From an uncultured Haemophilus sp. (GTDB taxonomy: Bacteria; Pseudomonadota; Gammaproteobacteria; Enterobacterales; Pasteurellaceae), in assembly GCA_902481695.1 (NCBI GenBank), contig CABSXY010000045.1, positions 1 to 11,003 on the forward strand: a stretch of 11,003 bases of DNA, read 5' to 3'. Both the position numbers and the translations under genes were made by a program. The notes below the pieces were generated by a model, which saw only the letters and a program-made list of their open reading frames with translations, did not search any database and was not told the DNA's origin. Of the stretch, positions 1 through 6,397 are shown in pieces; the stretch's first letter is position 1, and each line of letters starts with the position of its first letter.

Positions 1-740
1 CTGCGTTTGGACATATTAAAGCGATGCAAGTAACTCGTCCGAATCGTTTTGAATATGAAATTGAAAGCGAAATTTTGCATGAATTTAATCGTCACGGCGC
101 AAGATTTCCTTCTTATAACTCCATTGTTGCTGGCGGTGATAACGCCTGTATTTTGCACTACACCGAAAATGATCAACCATTAAAAGATGGCGATCTGGTG
201 TTGATTGATGCAGGCTGTGAGTTTGCTATGTATGCAGGCGATATCACGCGTACGTTCCCTGTAAATGGTCAATTTACCCAGCCACAACGTGAGATTTATG
301 AATTAGTGTTAAAAGCACAAAAACGTGCGATTGAGCTATTAGTGCCAGGTAATTCAATTAAACTGGCGAATGACGAAGTGATTCGCATTAAAACTCAAGG
401 CTTGGTGGATTTAGGTATCCTGAAAGGGGATGTAGATAAGCTGATTGAAGAGAAAGCTTATCGCCAGTTTTATATGCACGGTTTAGGTCATTGGCTTGGC
501 TTAGATGTGCATGATGTTGGCCGCTATGATGATGATCGTAGTCGCACGCTTGAAGTGGGGATGATCATCACTGTTGAGCCAGGTATTTATATTTCAGAAG
601 AGGCGGATGTGCCAGCTCAATATAAAGGCATTGGTGTGCGTATTGAGGATAACTTGCTAATGACTGAATATGGTAATAAAAATCTGACTGCGGCAGCACC
701 AAAAGAAATCGATGACATTGAAAATTTAATGAAAAATTGA
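1..740 (+). CDS. pepP: Xaa-Pro aminopeptidase (aminopeptidase P), 3' part only
   Basis: This is the C-terminal catalytic part of aminopeptidase P, a cytosolic metallopeptidase that removes the N-terminal residue when proline is second. The reading frame is open to the left edge (first whole codon at base 3), so the ATG at 24 is an internal methionine; about 190 N-terminal residues lie outside the window. The pita-bread fold is clear. Counting from the codon at 24, the five dinuclear-metal (Mn) ligands are D62, D73, H156, E185 and E208, with the spacings of E. coli PepP D260, D271, H354, E383 and E406. The substrate-site stretch HGLGHWLGLDVHD is also present. The gene ends in TGA, followed by a small GAGAA/TTCTC hairpin without a T-run and then the uspA control region. 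Identity is firm; the missing N-terminus is an edge effect, not decay. Confidence 0.96.
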   Translation, partial: AFGHIKAMQVTRPNRFEYEIESEILHEFNRHGARFPSYNSIVAGGDNACILHYTENDQPLKDGDLVLIDAGCEFAMYAGDITRTFPVNGQFTQPQREIYELVLKAQKRAIELLVPGNSIKLANDEVIRIKTQGLVDLGILKGDVDKLIEEKAYRQFYMHGLGHWLGLDVHDVGRYDDDRSRTLEVGMIITVEPGIYISEEADVPAQYKGIGVRIEDNLLMTEYGNKNLTAAAPKEIDDIENLMKN

Positions 741-753
741 GAAGAATTCTCAA

Positions 754-799
754 AATTGTGATCTAGTGCAAGTTTTTTGTGCAGTTAAGCTGCTAATAT
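754..799 (+). promoter_or_regulatory. Predicted uspA promoter with CRP-like site
   Basis: An extended -10 element lies at 791-799 (TGC followed by TAATAT at 794-799), with no good -35 at 16-18 bp. Upstream, 754-775 matches the 22-bp CRP consensus at about 17 positions. The left half TGTGA (757-761 region) is perfect and the right half is poor. The site centre (764.5) falls about 41.5 bp before a start near 806, the spacing of a class II CRP promoter, where CRP replaces -35 contacts. Motifs and spacing are seen; CRP control is inferred. Confidence 0.5.
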
Positions 800-843
800 A
801 CTGTTAGATAAAAAAGACCAATCAAATCAGTAAGGAGTCGATT

Positions 844-1269
844 ATGTACAAACACGTTTTAGTTGCGGTAGATCTTTCTGACGAAAGTGAATTTCTACTC
901 AAAAAAGCTGTGGGAATTGCAAAACGTAATGATGCGCAACTTTCCATCATCCATGTAGATGTAAACTTCTCGGATCTCTATACTGGTTTAATTGATGTCA
1001 ATATGTCATCTATGCAAGATAGAATCTCGAGCGAAACCCAAAAAGCGCTAATTAATTTAGCGGAACATGCGGGTTATCCAATAAAAGAAAAATTGAGCGG
1101 TAGCGGTGATTTAGGTCAAGTTTTGACAGACGCTATTGATCAGTATGATGTAGATCTACTAGTGACAGGTCATCACCAAGATTTCTGGAGTAAATTGATG
1201 TCTTCAACACGTCAAGTGATGAATACCATTAAAATTGATATGTTGGTTGTGCCACTTCGCGACGAATAG
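844..1269 (+). CDS. uspA: Universal stress protein A
   Basis: The 141-residue product is close to E. coli UspA (144 aa) along its whole length, including the opening YKHVLVAVDLS, the central IHVDVNFSDLYTGLIDVN and the C-terminal GHHQDFWSKLMSS. UspA is a small cytosolic homodimer with an alpha/beta nucleotide-binding-like fold, induced by growth arrest and many stresses. The UspA subgroup, including the H. influenzae protein, lacks the G-2x-G-9x-G-(S/T) ATP loop of ATP-binding Usp proteins, and I do not see that loop here: the corresponding stretch runs GHHQDFWSKLMSS. Its exact biochemical role remains unclear. The start is secure: AAGGAG (832-837) lies 6 bases before the ATG. The gene appears to be a single transcription unit, with its own promoter upstream and a terminator at 1314-1358. 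Confidence 0.96.
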   Translation: MYKHVLVAVDLSDESEFLLKKAVGIAKRNDAQLSIIHVDVNFSDLYTGLIDVNMSSMQDRISSETQKALINLAEHAGYPIKEKLSGSGDLGQVLTDAIDQYDVDLLVTGHHQDFWSKLMSSTRQVMNTIKIDMLVVPLRDE

Positions 1270-1313
1270 TGATCAAAAATTATTTTTAGCCCTATTAAAA
1301 TAACGTAAATTTT

Positions 1314-1358
1314 AACCGCACTTCTCAATTAATGCAGTAGAGTGCGGTTTTCTTTTTT
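1314..1358 (+). terminator. Rho-independent terminator of uspA, built from an inverted uptake-signal pair
   Basis: A 9-bp perfect stem (1314-1322 with 1341-1349) encloses an 18-base loop and is followed by a T-rich run to 1358. The left arm contains a perfect inverse uptake-signal core; the right arm has GAGTGCGGT, 8 of 9 bases. Inverted uptake signals serving as terminators are well known in Haemophilus. Confidence 0.85.
1315..1323 (-). repeat. DNA uptake signal core (inverse)
   Basis: Perfect inverse copy of AAGTGCGGT, with the AT-rich flank typical of the extended Haemophilus signal. It forms the left arm of the uspA terminator. Uptake signals bias DNA uptake in naturally competent Pasteurellaceae. 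Confidence 0.9.
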
Positions 1359-1456
1359 AAGATCAGTGAAAAAGCCTTTTTCTCTAGGTCAAAATATGCA
1401 AGAATAGTGAGCTTTTTTATAAATCGTGATCGAGATAGAGACACAAGGTTTTATCA

Positions 1457-4081
1457 ATGAAAACAACAGCAGAAATTAGACAGTCATTCCTTGATTTTTT
1501 CCATAGCAAGGGGCATCAGGTCGTCGCAAGTAGTTCACTTGTGCCTGAAAATGATCCGACATTGCTTTTTACCAATGCCGGGATGAACCAATTTAAAGAC
1601 GTGTTCCTTGGTATGGACAAACGTCCTTACTCACGTGCGACAACTGCACAACGTTGTGTGCGCGCAGGTGGTAAGCATAATGACTTAGAAAACGTCGGTT
1701 ATACGGCGCGTCACCATACTTTCTTTGAAATGCTCGGCAACTTCAGCTTTGGTGACTATTTCAAACATGATGCGATTAATTTTGCGTGGGAGTTCTTAAC
1801 CTCTCCACAATGGCTCGGCTTACCAAAAGAAAAATTATGGGTAACCGTGTATGAAACCGATAATGAAGCTTATGACATTTGGCATAAAGAGGTCGGTGTC
1901 CCTGCGGAGCGCATTATTCGTATTGGTGATAACAAAGGCGCACCTTATGCATCAGATAACTTCTGGGCAATGGGTGATACCGGTCCTTGTGGTCCATGTA
2001 CCGAAATTTTCTACGATCACGGTGATCACATTTGGGGTGGTCCTCCGGGTTCACCTGAAGAAGACGGTGACCGCTATATCGAGATTTGGAACGTGGTATT
2101 CATGCAATTTAACCGTCAAGCCGACGGCACAATGGAAAAATTACCACGTCCATCTGTTGATACTGGGATGGGGTTAGAGCGTATTTCTGCTGTATTACAG
2201 CACGTAAACTCTAACTATGAGATCGATATTTTCCAAAAATTAATTGCGAAAACAGCTGAAATCGTTGGAACAACAGATTTAACCAATAAATCATTACGCG
2301 TAATTGCAGACCACATTCGTTCTTGTGCCTATTTAATTGCAGATGGCGTAATTCCATCAAACGAAGGTCGCGGTTATGTATTACGTCGTATTATCCGTCG
2401 AGCAGTACGTCATGGTCACTTGTTAGGTGCTAAAGAAGCATTCTTCTACAAACTTGTGCCAACCTTAATTGAAGTCATGGCGGAAGCCGGCAAAGAAGTT
2501 AAGGAAAAACAAGCGAATGTCGAAAAATTACTTCGTTTGGAAGAAGAACAATTTGCTCGTACATTAGAGCGCGGATTAAGCTTATTAGACGATGCGCTTG
2601 CTCAAGTGAAAGATGGTGTGTTGTCAGGTGAAGTTGCCTTTAAACTTTATGATACTTATGGCTTCCCACTTGATTTAACTGCAGACGTATGTCGTGAGCG
2701 TGATATTGCAATTGATGAAGCAGGTTTTGAGCGTGAAATGGAAGCACAACGCTTACGCGCACAATCTGCAAGCCAATTCGGCATGGATTACAACAATGTT
2801 ATTCGTGTAGAAGGCGAAACAAAATTTGAAGGTTATACTGAATCAGAATCTTTAGCCAAAGTGACCGCACTTTTCCATGATGGTAAATCAGTAGAGAGTA
2901 TTACTGCAGGTCAAAGTGCCGTGGTGATTTTAGAAAACACCCCATTCTATGCGGAATCAGGTGGTCAAATTGGTGACAGTGGTTATTTAACCTCTCAAGG
3001 TATTCAGTTTAATGTAAAAGATACTCAAAAATATGGTCAAGTATTCGGTCATATTGGTGAGTTAGAACAAGGCAGTTTAAAAGTCGGACAAACAGTCAAT
3101 GCGGTTGTGGATGCAGCAAGACGTCATCAAACGTCACTTAACCATTCTGCAACACACTTATTACATGCCGCATTGCGTCAAGTTTTAGGTCACCATGTAG
3201 TGCAAAAAGGATCGTTAGTATCTGATACCGCATTACGTTTTGACTTTGCTCATCCGGAAGCGATTACCAAAGCACAGCTTAACGAAATTGAAACGTTGGT
3301 AAACCAAAAAGTACGTGAGAATTTTGTGGTTCAAACGGACGTAATGGATATCGAAGCGGCAAAAGCAAAAGGTGCAATGGCGTTATTCGGTGAAAAATAT
3401 GCTGATGTGGTACGTGTTTTAACAATGGGAGATTTCTCCGTTGAACTTTGTGGTGGCATTCATGCTAAACGTACCGGTGATATCGGTTTATTTAAAATTG
3501 TGGCGGAAACTGCAGTTGCAGCAGGTGTTCGTCGTATTGAAGCGGTAACGGGTGAAAATGCAATTAATTGGTTACATAACCAACAACGTATTCTTACTCA
3601 AAGTGCAGATTTATTTAAATCTGACGTTAATACCCTTGTTGAGAAAATTCAGCAACTTCAAGATAAAGCGAAGAAAGCAGAAAAAGAATTACAAGGATTA
3701 AAAGAAAAAGCCGCAATGCAAGCGGGTTCCGATTTAGTGAAAAGTGCGGTTAAAATTAATGATGTTTCTGTAATCGTACATCAACTAGACGGAATTGAAA
3801 CTAAATCGTTACGTGTGATGGTTGATGATTTAAAAAATCAACTTGGTTCAGGCGTAATTGTATTTGCATCTATTTTAGATGATAAAGTCAACCTCGTCGT
3901 TGGCGTAACAAGCGATTTAACTACTAAAGTGAAGGCTGGTGAGCTAGTGAATTTAATGGCTCAGCAAGTTGGTGGGAAAGGCGGTGGTCGCCCTGATATG
4001 GCAATGGCAGGAGGCTCCCAACCAGAAAATGTGAATCTAGCATTAACTGTCGCACAAAACTGGTTAAGCAATAATCTGTAG
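1457..4081 (+). CDS. alaS: Alanyl-tRNA synthetase
   Basis: The 874-residue product matches E. coli AlaRS (876 aa) over its full length. It charges tRNA-Ala with alanine and hydrolyses mischarged Ser- and Gly-tRNA-Ala. The N-terminal class II aminoacylation domain (about 1-440) includes RCVRAGGKHNDLENVG, GDTGPCGPC and SVDTGMGLERI. The editing domain carries the metal ligands H563, H567, C665 and H669. A charged coiled-coil-like stretch (about 710-740) leads to the C-Ala domain, ending in GGKGGGRPDMA. The editing motif reads CGGIH rather than the usual CGGTH: threonine 668 is isoleucine, while the ligands remain. The ATG at 1457 aligns with the E. coli start (one residue shorter); its ribosome site is weak, AAGG at 1445-1448. 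TATAAA at 1418-1423 may be a -10 element, but no convincing -35 accompanies it. The 187-base gap upstream holds the uspA terminator and this possible promoter. Confidence 0.98.
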   Translation: MKTTAEIRQSFLDFFHSKGHQVVASSSLVPENDPTLLFTNAGMNQFKDVFLGMDKRPYSRATTAQRCVRAGGKHNDLENVGYTARHHTFFEMLGNFSFGDYFKHDAINFAWEFLTSPQWLGLPKEKLWVTVYETDNEAYDIWHKEVGVPAERIIRIGDNKGAPYASDNFWAMGDTGPCGPCTEIFYDHGDHIWGGPPGSPEEDGDRYIEIWNVVFMQFNRQADGTMEKLPRPSVDTGMGLERISAVLQHVNSNYEIDIFQKLIAKTAEIVGTTDLTNKSLRVIADHIRSCAYLIADGVIPSNEGRGYVLRRIIRRAVRHGHLLGAKEAFFYKLVPTLIEVMAEAGKEVKEKQANVEKLLRLEEEQFARTLERGLSLLDDALAQVKDGVLSGEVAFKLYDTYGFPLDLTADVCRERDIAIDEAGFEREMEAQRLRAQSASQFGMDYNNVIRVEGETKFEGYTESESLAKVTALFHDGKSVESITAGQSAVVILENTPFYAESGGQIGDSGYLTSQGIQFNVKDTQKYGQVFGHIGELEQGSLKVGQTVNAVVDAARRHQTSLNHSATHLLHAALRQVLGHHVVQKGSLVSDTALRFDFAHPEAITKAQLNEIETLVNQKVRENFVVQTDVMDIEAAKAKGAMALFGEKYADVVRVLTMGDFSVELCGGIHAKRTGDIGLFKIVAETAVAAGVRRIEAVTGENAINWLHNQQRILTQSADLFKSDVNTLVEKIQQLQDKAKKAEKELQGLKEKAAMQAGSDLVKSAVKINDVSVIVHQLDGIETKSLRVMVDDLKNQLGSGVIVFASILDDKVNLVVGVTSDLTTKVKAGELVNLMAQQVGGKGGGRPDMAMAGGSQPENVNLALTVAQNWLSNNL
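2864..2872 (-). repeat. DNA uptake signal core (inverse), in alaS
   Basis: Perfect inverse copy of AAGTGCGGT, within alaS codons for VTALF. Confidence 0.88.
3742..3750 (+). repeat. DNA uptake signal core, in alaS
   Basis: Perfect core, preceded by A and followed by TAAAATTAAT. This is the best match in the window to the extended signal with its first AT-rich flank. Confidence 0.92.
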
Positions 4082-4088
4082 TACAAGC

Positions 4089-4152
4089 AGGTCGGTGGGA
4101 TGCCGATCTTTACTTGATTGATAGGGATATCTAATAAATGCAAACTAAGGAG
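4089..4152 (+). promoter_or_regulatory. csrA leader with three GGA motifs, two in hairpin loops: predicted CsrA autoregulatory region
   Basis: Hairpin 1 pairs 4089-4095 with 4103-4109 (7 bp, one G-U) and presents TGGGATG in its loop. Hairpin 2 pairs GATA (4120-4123) with TATC (4128-4131) around the tetraloop GGGA. A third GGA (4149-4151) lies within the Shine-Dalgarno AAGGAG (4147-4152). GGA in a loop is the core of CsrA binding sites, and E. coli csrA is translationally autorepressed through such sites, one of them at the Shine-Dalgarno. Structures are read by eye; binding is inferred. Confidence 0.55.
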
Positions 4153-4159
4153 ATAAAAG

Positions 4160-4351
4160 ATGTTAATCTTAACTCGAAAAGTTGGCGAAAGTGTTCTCAT
4201 TGGAGACGATATTTCTATCACGGTTTTGAGTGTACGTGGAAACCAAGTCAAACTCGGTGTGCAAGCGCCTAAAGAAGTATCCGTTCACCGAGAGGAAATT
4301 TACCAACGAATTCTGCAGTCAAAAGATGAACATATAGATGAGGCATCTTAG
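4160..4351 (+). CDS. csrA: Carbon storage regulator CsrA
   Basis: The 63-residue product is a clear CsrA: MLILTRKVGE at the N-terminus and APKEVSVHREEIYQRI near residues 36-51. CsrA is a homodimeric RNA-binding protein that binds GGA motifs in hairpin loops around ribosome sites and represses or stabilises mRNAs for glycogen metabolism, motility, biofilm and virulence traits. The key RNA contacts L4, R6 and R44 are present. The C-terminal tail after residue 51 differs from E. coli, as is usual. The start is fixed by AAGGAG 7 bases upstream and by the invariant MLILTR. It follows alaS by 78 bases, the conserved gamma-proteobacterial order. No strong terminator lies between alaS and csrA, so some readthrough from alaS is likely. 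The leader hairpins with loop GGA motifs suggest that CsrA represses its own translation. Confidence 0.97.
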   Translation: MLILTRKVGESVLIGDDISITVLSVRGNQVKLGVQAPKEVSVHREEIYQRILQSKDEHIDEAS

Positions 4352-4365
4352 ACCTAGAGTTTTAT

Positions 4366-4386
4366 GAATGTTTTACATTCTATTTA
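4366..4386 (+). terminator. Weak hairpin after csrA, possible terminator
   Basis: GAATGT (4366-4371) pairs with ACATTC (4375-4380) around a TTT loop, 14 bases after the csrA stop codon, followed by TATTTA. The stem is short and AT-rich, so termination is uncertain. The rest of the 221-base csrA-galU gap has a 5-bp AAACC/GGTTT hairpin (4415-4428), a GGAA/TTCC hairpin (4473-4483) and the strong hairpin at 4512-4546. TATAAA at 4458-4463 is a possible galU -10 without a good -35. Confidence 0.3.
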
Positions 4387-4511
4387 TAATTTAATTAACG
4401 TTTTTTCAAAAATTAAACCCATTGGTTTGCAAGATTTTAAATAACGGAAATTTGAGTTATAAAGGTAGAGAAGGAACTTTTCCAACTTAAATCTATCAAA
4501 ATTTAATAAAT

Positions 4512-4546
4512 AATGACCGCACTTTTAGCATAGAAGTGTGGTCATT
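4512..4546 (+). terminator. Strong 13-bp hairpin before galU, built from an uptake-signal pair
   Basis: Bases 4512-4524 pair with 4534-4546 (13 bp, one G-U at 4519/4539), leaving a 9-base loop. The left arm holds a perfect inverse uptake-signal core and the right arm a core with one C-to-T change (AAGTGTGGT). That change is tolerated as G-U in plus-strand RNA but would be C-A in minus-strand RNA. No T-run follows, so it may terminate csrA transcripts weakly, or be a leader structure of galU, whose ribosome site starts 15 bases later. Confidence 0.5.
4516..4524 (-). repeat. DNA uptake signal core (inverse), upstream of galU
   Basis: Perfect inverse core in the left arm of the 13-bp hairpin before galU. 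Its partner on the right arm (4534-4542) has 8 of 9 bases. Confidence 0.9.
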
Positions 4547-4572
4547 CCATATTAAAACAAAAAGGAAAATCA

Positions 4573-5460
4573 ATGAAAGTTATTATTCCCGTAGCTGGTT
4601 TAGGTACTCGTATGTTACCAGCAACAAAAGCAATTCCAAAAGAAATGTTAACGCTTGTGGATAAACCACTGATTCAATATGTTGTGAATGAGTGTGTGGC
4701 TGCTGGTATCAAAGAAATCGTGTTAGTCACACATTCTTCTAAAAATGCGATTGAAAACCACTTTGATACGTCTTTTGAGTTGGAAACCATGCTTGAGAAG
4801 CGTGTTAAACGTCAGCTTCTAGAAGAGGTGCGTTCTATTTGCCCTAAAGATGTAACAATTATGCATGTTCGTCAAGGTAATGCGAAAGGTTTAGGTCATG
4901 CGGTGTTATGTGGTCGTCCAGTTGTTGGAAATGAGCCATTTGCAGTCGTGTTACCTGATGTGCTTTTAGCGGATTTTACAGCAAATCAAAAGAAAGAAAA
5001 TCTTTCAGCAATGATTAAACGTTTTAAAGAAACACAAGCAAGCCAAATTATGGTAGCGCCTGTTTCCGCTGATGAAGTGAGTAGCTATGGTATCGCGGAT
5101 TGTGGTGGTGTAGAGTTAAAAGGCGGTGATAGCGTTAAAATTAATAGCATTGTTGAAAAACCATCTGTTGAAGAAGCTCCATCAAATCTTGCTGTTGTCG
5201 GTCGTTATGTATTCTCTGCGGCGATTTGGGATTTATTAGAAAAAACACCAGTTGGTGTGGGTGATGAAATCCAATTAACGGATGCGATCGATATGCTTAT
5301 TGAGAAAGAGATTGTAGAAGCGTTTCATATGACAGGCAGAAGTTTTGACTGTGGTGACAAAATTGGCTATATGGAAGCCTTTGTCGAATATGGTCTTCGT
5401 CATGATAAATTAGGCAAAGAGTTTAAAGCTTTCTTAAAAGATCTTGCAAAAACCTTATAA
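4573..5460 (+). CDS. galU: UTP--glucose-1-phosphate uridylyltransferase
   Basis: The 295-residue product is a bacterial GalU, which makes UDP-glucose and pyrophosphate from UTP and glucose-1-phosphate in the cytosol. UDP-glucose feeds UDP-galactose and lipooligosaccharide or glycan synthesis, so in Haemophilus relatives GalU usually matters for outer-core structure. Visible signatures are the nucleotide-binding loop GLGTRMLPATKAIPKEML (residues 9-26), VVLPDVLL with D129, VEKP (194-197) and SFDCGDKIGY (257-266). Length fits the family (E. coli 302). The start is supported by AAGG at 4562-4565, 7 bases before the ATG. It is followed by its own strong terminator and faces aqpZ tail to tail, so it is probably monocistronic, or at most co-transcribed with csrA by readthrough of the hairpin at 4512-4546. 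Confidence 0.97.
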   Translation: MKVIIPVAGLGTRMLPATKAIPKEMLTLVDKPLIQYVVNECVAAGIKEIVLVTHSSKNAIENHFDTSFELETMLEKRVKRQLLEEVRSICPKDVTIMHVRQGNAKGLGHAVLCGRPVVGNEPFAVVLPDVLLADFTANQKKENLSAMIKRFKETQASQIMVAPVSADEVSSYGIADCGGVELKGGDSVKINSIVEKPSVEEAPSNLAVVGRYVFSAAIWDLLEKTPVGVGDEIQLTDAIDMLIEKEIVEAFHMTGRSFDCGDKIGYMEAFVEYGLRHDKLGKEFKAFLKDLAKTL

Positions 5461-5467
5461 TTAACTG

Positions 5468-5489
5468 AAACCACCGAAAGGTGGTTTTT
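5468..5489 (+). terminator. Rho-independent terminator of galU
   Basis: An 8-bp perfect stem (5468-5475 with 5480-5487) is capped by a GAAA tetraloop, and the T-run extends to 5489. It begins 8 bases after the galU stop codon. Confidence 0.92.
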
Positions 5490-5521
5490 ATTTATATATT
5501 TGGATTACAAATATAAAATAT

Positions 5522-5547
5522 AAAAAAAGGCATCGTGATGATGCCTT
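5522..5547 (-). terminator. Terminator of aqpZ, probably bidirectional
   Basis: An 8-bp stem (5527-5534 with 5540-5547) has a 5-base loop. On the minus strand it is followed by seven T residues (complement of the A-run at 5522-5528), 22 bases past the aqpZ stop codon. The plus-strand side also has a broken T-run (5546-5554), so it can act as a second terminator for galU. Confidence 0.88.
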
Positions 5548-5569
5548 CTTTTTTCTATGAAACGAAATC

Positions 5570-6259
5570 TTAGTTATTTTTCGCTAATAAAGTGCGGTAG
5601 ATAATACCACCTAAAATACCACCGATAATCGGTGCCACCCAGAATAGCCATAATTGGTCGATAGCCCAAGTGCCTTGGAATACTGCAACTGCAGTACTAC
5701 GAGCTGGGTTTACAGAGGTATTTGATACAGGAATGCTGATTAAGTGGATTAAAGTTAAACCTAAACCAATTGCGATTGGCGCAAAACCTGCAGCTGCATT
5801 TTTATGAGTTGAACCCATGATGATTAATAAGAAGAATGCAGTCAATAATACTTCTGCTACAAATACTGCTTCTAAAGAATAACCTTCAGGAGAATGCTCA
5901 CCGTAACCGTTAGATGCGAAACCTGCAGTTACATCAAAGCCCGCTTTACCTGATGCGATAAGATAAAGTGCAGCACCCGCTACTAAACCACCAACTACTT
6001 GAGAAACGATGTATGGAAGAGCATCTTTCGCAGAGAAACGACCGCCAGCCACCAAACCAAGTGTCACAGCAGGGTTAAAGTGACCACCAGAAATGTGACC
6101 TACAGCGTAAGCCATGGTTAATACGGTTAAACCAAAGGCAAATGCAACGCCCACATAACCGATACCTAGGTTGACAGAAGCGGCAAAGATTGCACTACCA
6201 CAACCACCGAAAACTAACCAAAATGTGCCGAAGAATTCAGCAAAAAGTTTTTTTGACAT
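5570..6259 (-). CDS. aqpZ: Aquaporin Z, water channel
   Basis: The 229-residue product aligns with E. coli AqpZ (231 aa) from end to end. It is an inner-membrane tetrameric channel that moves water quickly in response to osmotic change. Six membrane spans and two half-helices carry the NPA motifs at 62-64 and 184-186. The selectivity filter F42, H172, T181 and R187 matches the water-specific AqpZ set (F43, H174, T183, R189), not the glycerol-facilitator set. The frame stays open 23 codons further upstream to 6328, but the ATG at 6259 is preferred: GAGG (6266-6269) lies 6 bases before it and MSKKLFAEFFGTF aligns with the family start. The gene is monocistronic, with its terminator at 5522-5547. 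No convincing minus-strand promoter was found. A GTAA repeat array at 6367-6391 lies about 110-130 bases upstream. Confidence 0.97.
   Translation of the reverse strand: MSKKLFAEFFGTFWLVFGGCGSAIFAASVNLGIGYVGVAFAFGLTVLTMAYAVGHISGGHFNPAVTLGLVAGGRFSAKDALPYIVSQVVGGLVAGAALYLIASGKAGFDVTAGFASNGYGEHSPEGYSLEAVFVAEVLLTAFFLLIIMGSTHKNAAAGFAPIAIGLGLTLIHLISIPVSNTSVNPARSTAVAVFQGTWAIDQLWLFWVAPIIGGILGGIIYRTLLAKNN
5590..5598 (+). repeat. DNA uptake signal core, in aqpZ 3' end
   Basis: Perfect AAGTGCGGT lying over the C-terminal codons of aqpZ (reading YRTLLA on the minus strand). Confidence 0.88.
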
Positions 6260-6366
6260 AATAGACCTCAATATTAAAGATGTCGTTATCTTCAAATAAC
6301 AATAATGTATTGCGAATGCAACAGGCATTTAGTCAAAGGTAATGGTTTTTAGTTCTGCAAATTATT

Positions 6367-6391
6367 GTAAATGTTTGTAAGTAAATGTAAG
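6367..6391 (+). promoter_or_regulatory. GTAA repeat array with 10-bp period, CpxR-box-like
   Basis: GTAAA at 6367, GTAAG at 6377 and GTAAG at 6387 recur every 10 bases, with a further GTAAA at 6381. The first pair, GTAAA-N5-GTAAG, is one base from the CpxR consensus GTAAA-N5-GTAAA. It lies in the 227-base aqpZ-metJ gap, about 25-50 bases before the predicted metJ start. The repeats are seen; CpxR binding is inferred from the consensus and from cpxA being nearby. Confidence 0.45.
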
Positions 6392-6397
6392 GGAAGT

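Noticed and set aside
739..751. GAGAA/TTCTC hairpin at the pepP stop
   Set aside because: Only 5 bp, AT-rich and without a T-run; not enough to call a terminator.
568..753. Minus-strand open frame over the pepP 3' end
   Set aside because: It lies antisense to conserved pepP codons and has no recognisable domain.
1423..1444. CRP-like GTGATC upstream of alaS
   Set aside because: Only the left half-site fits, and it lies downstream of the possible -10.
1851..2177. Plus-strand 108-codon frame inside alaS
   Set aside because: It is out of frame within the conserved AlaRS catalytic domain and is a shadow.
3961..4251. Minus-strand 96-codon frame across the alaS end and csrA
   Set aside because: It is antisense to two conserved genes, with no domain or ribosome site.
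4138..4273. Small out-of-frame ORF starting at the ATG at 4138 upstream of csrA
   Set aside because: It has no ribosome site and runs through csrA in another frame; there is no sign it is a real upstream peptide.
6260..6328. In-frame 23-codon N-terminal extension of AqpZ
   Set aside because: The ATG at 6259 has a good ribosome site and aligns with the family start; the extension resembles no AqpZ and would place extra residues before the first membrane span.
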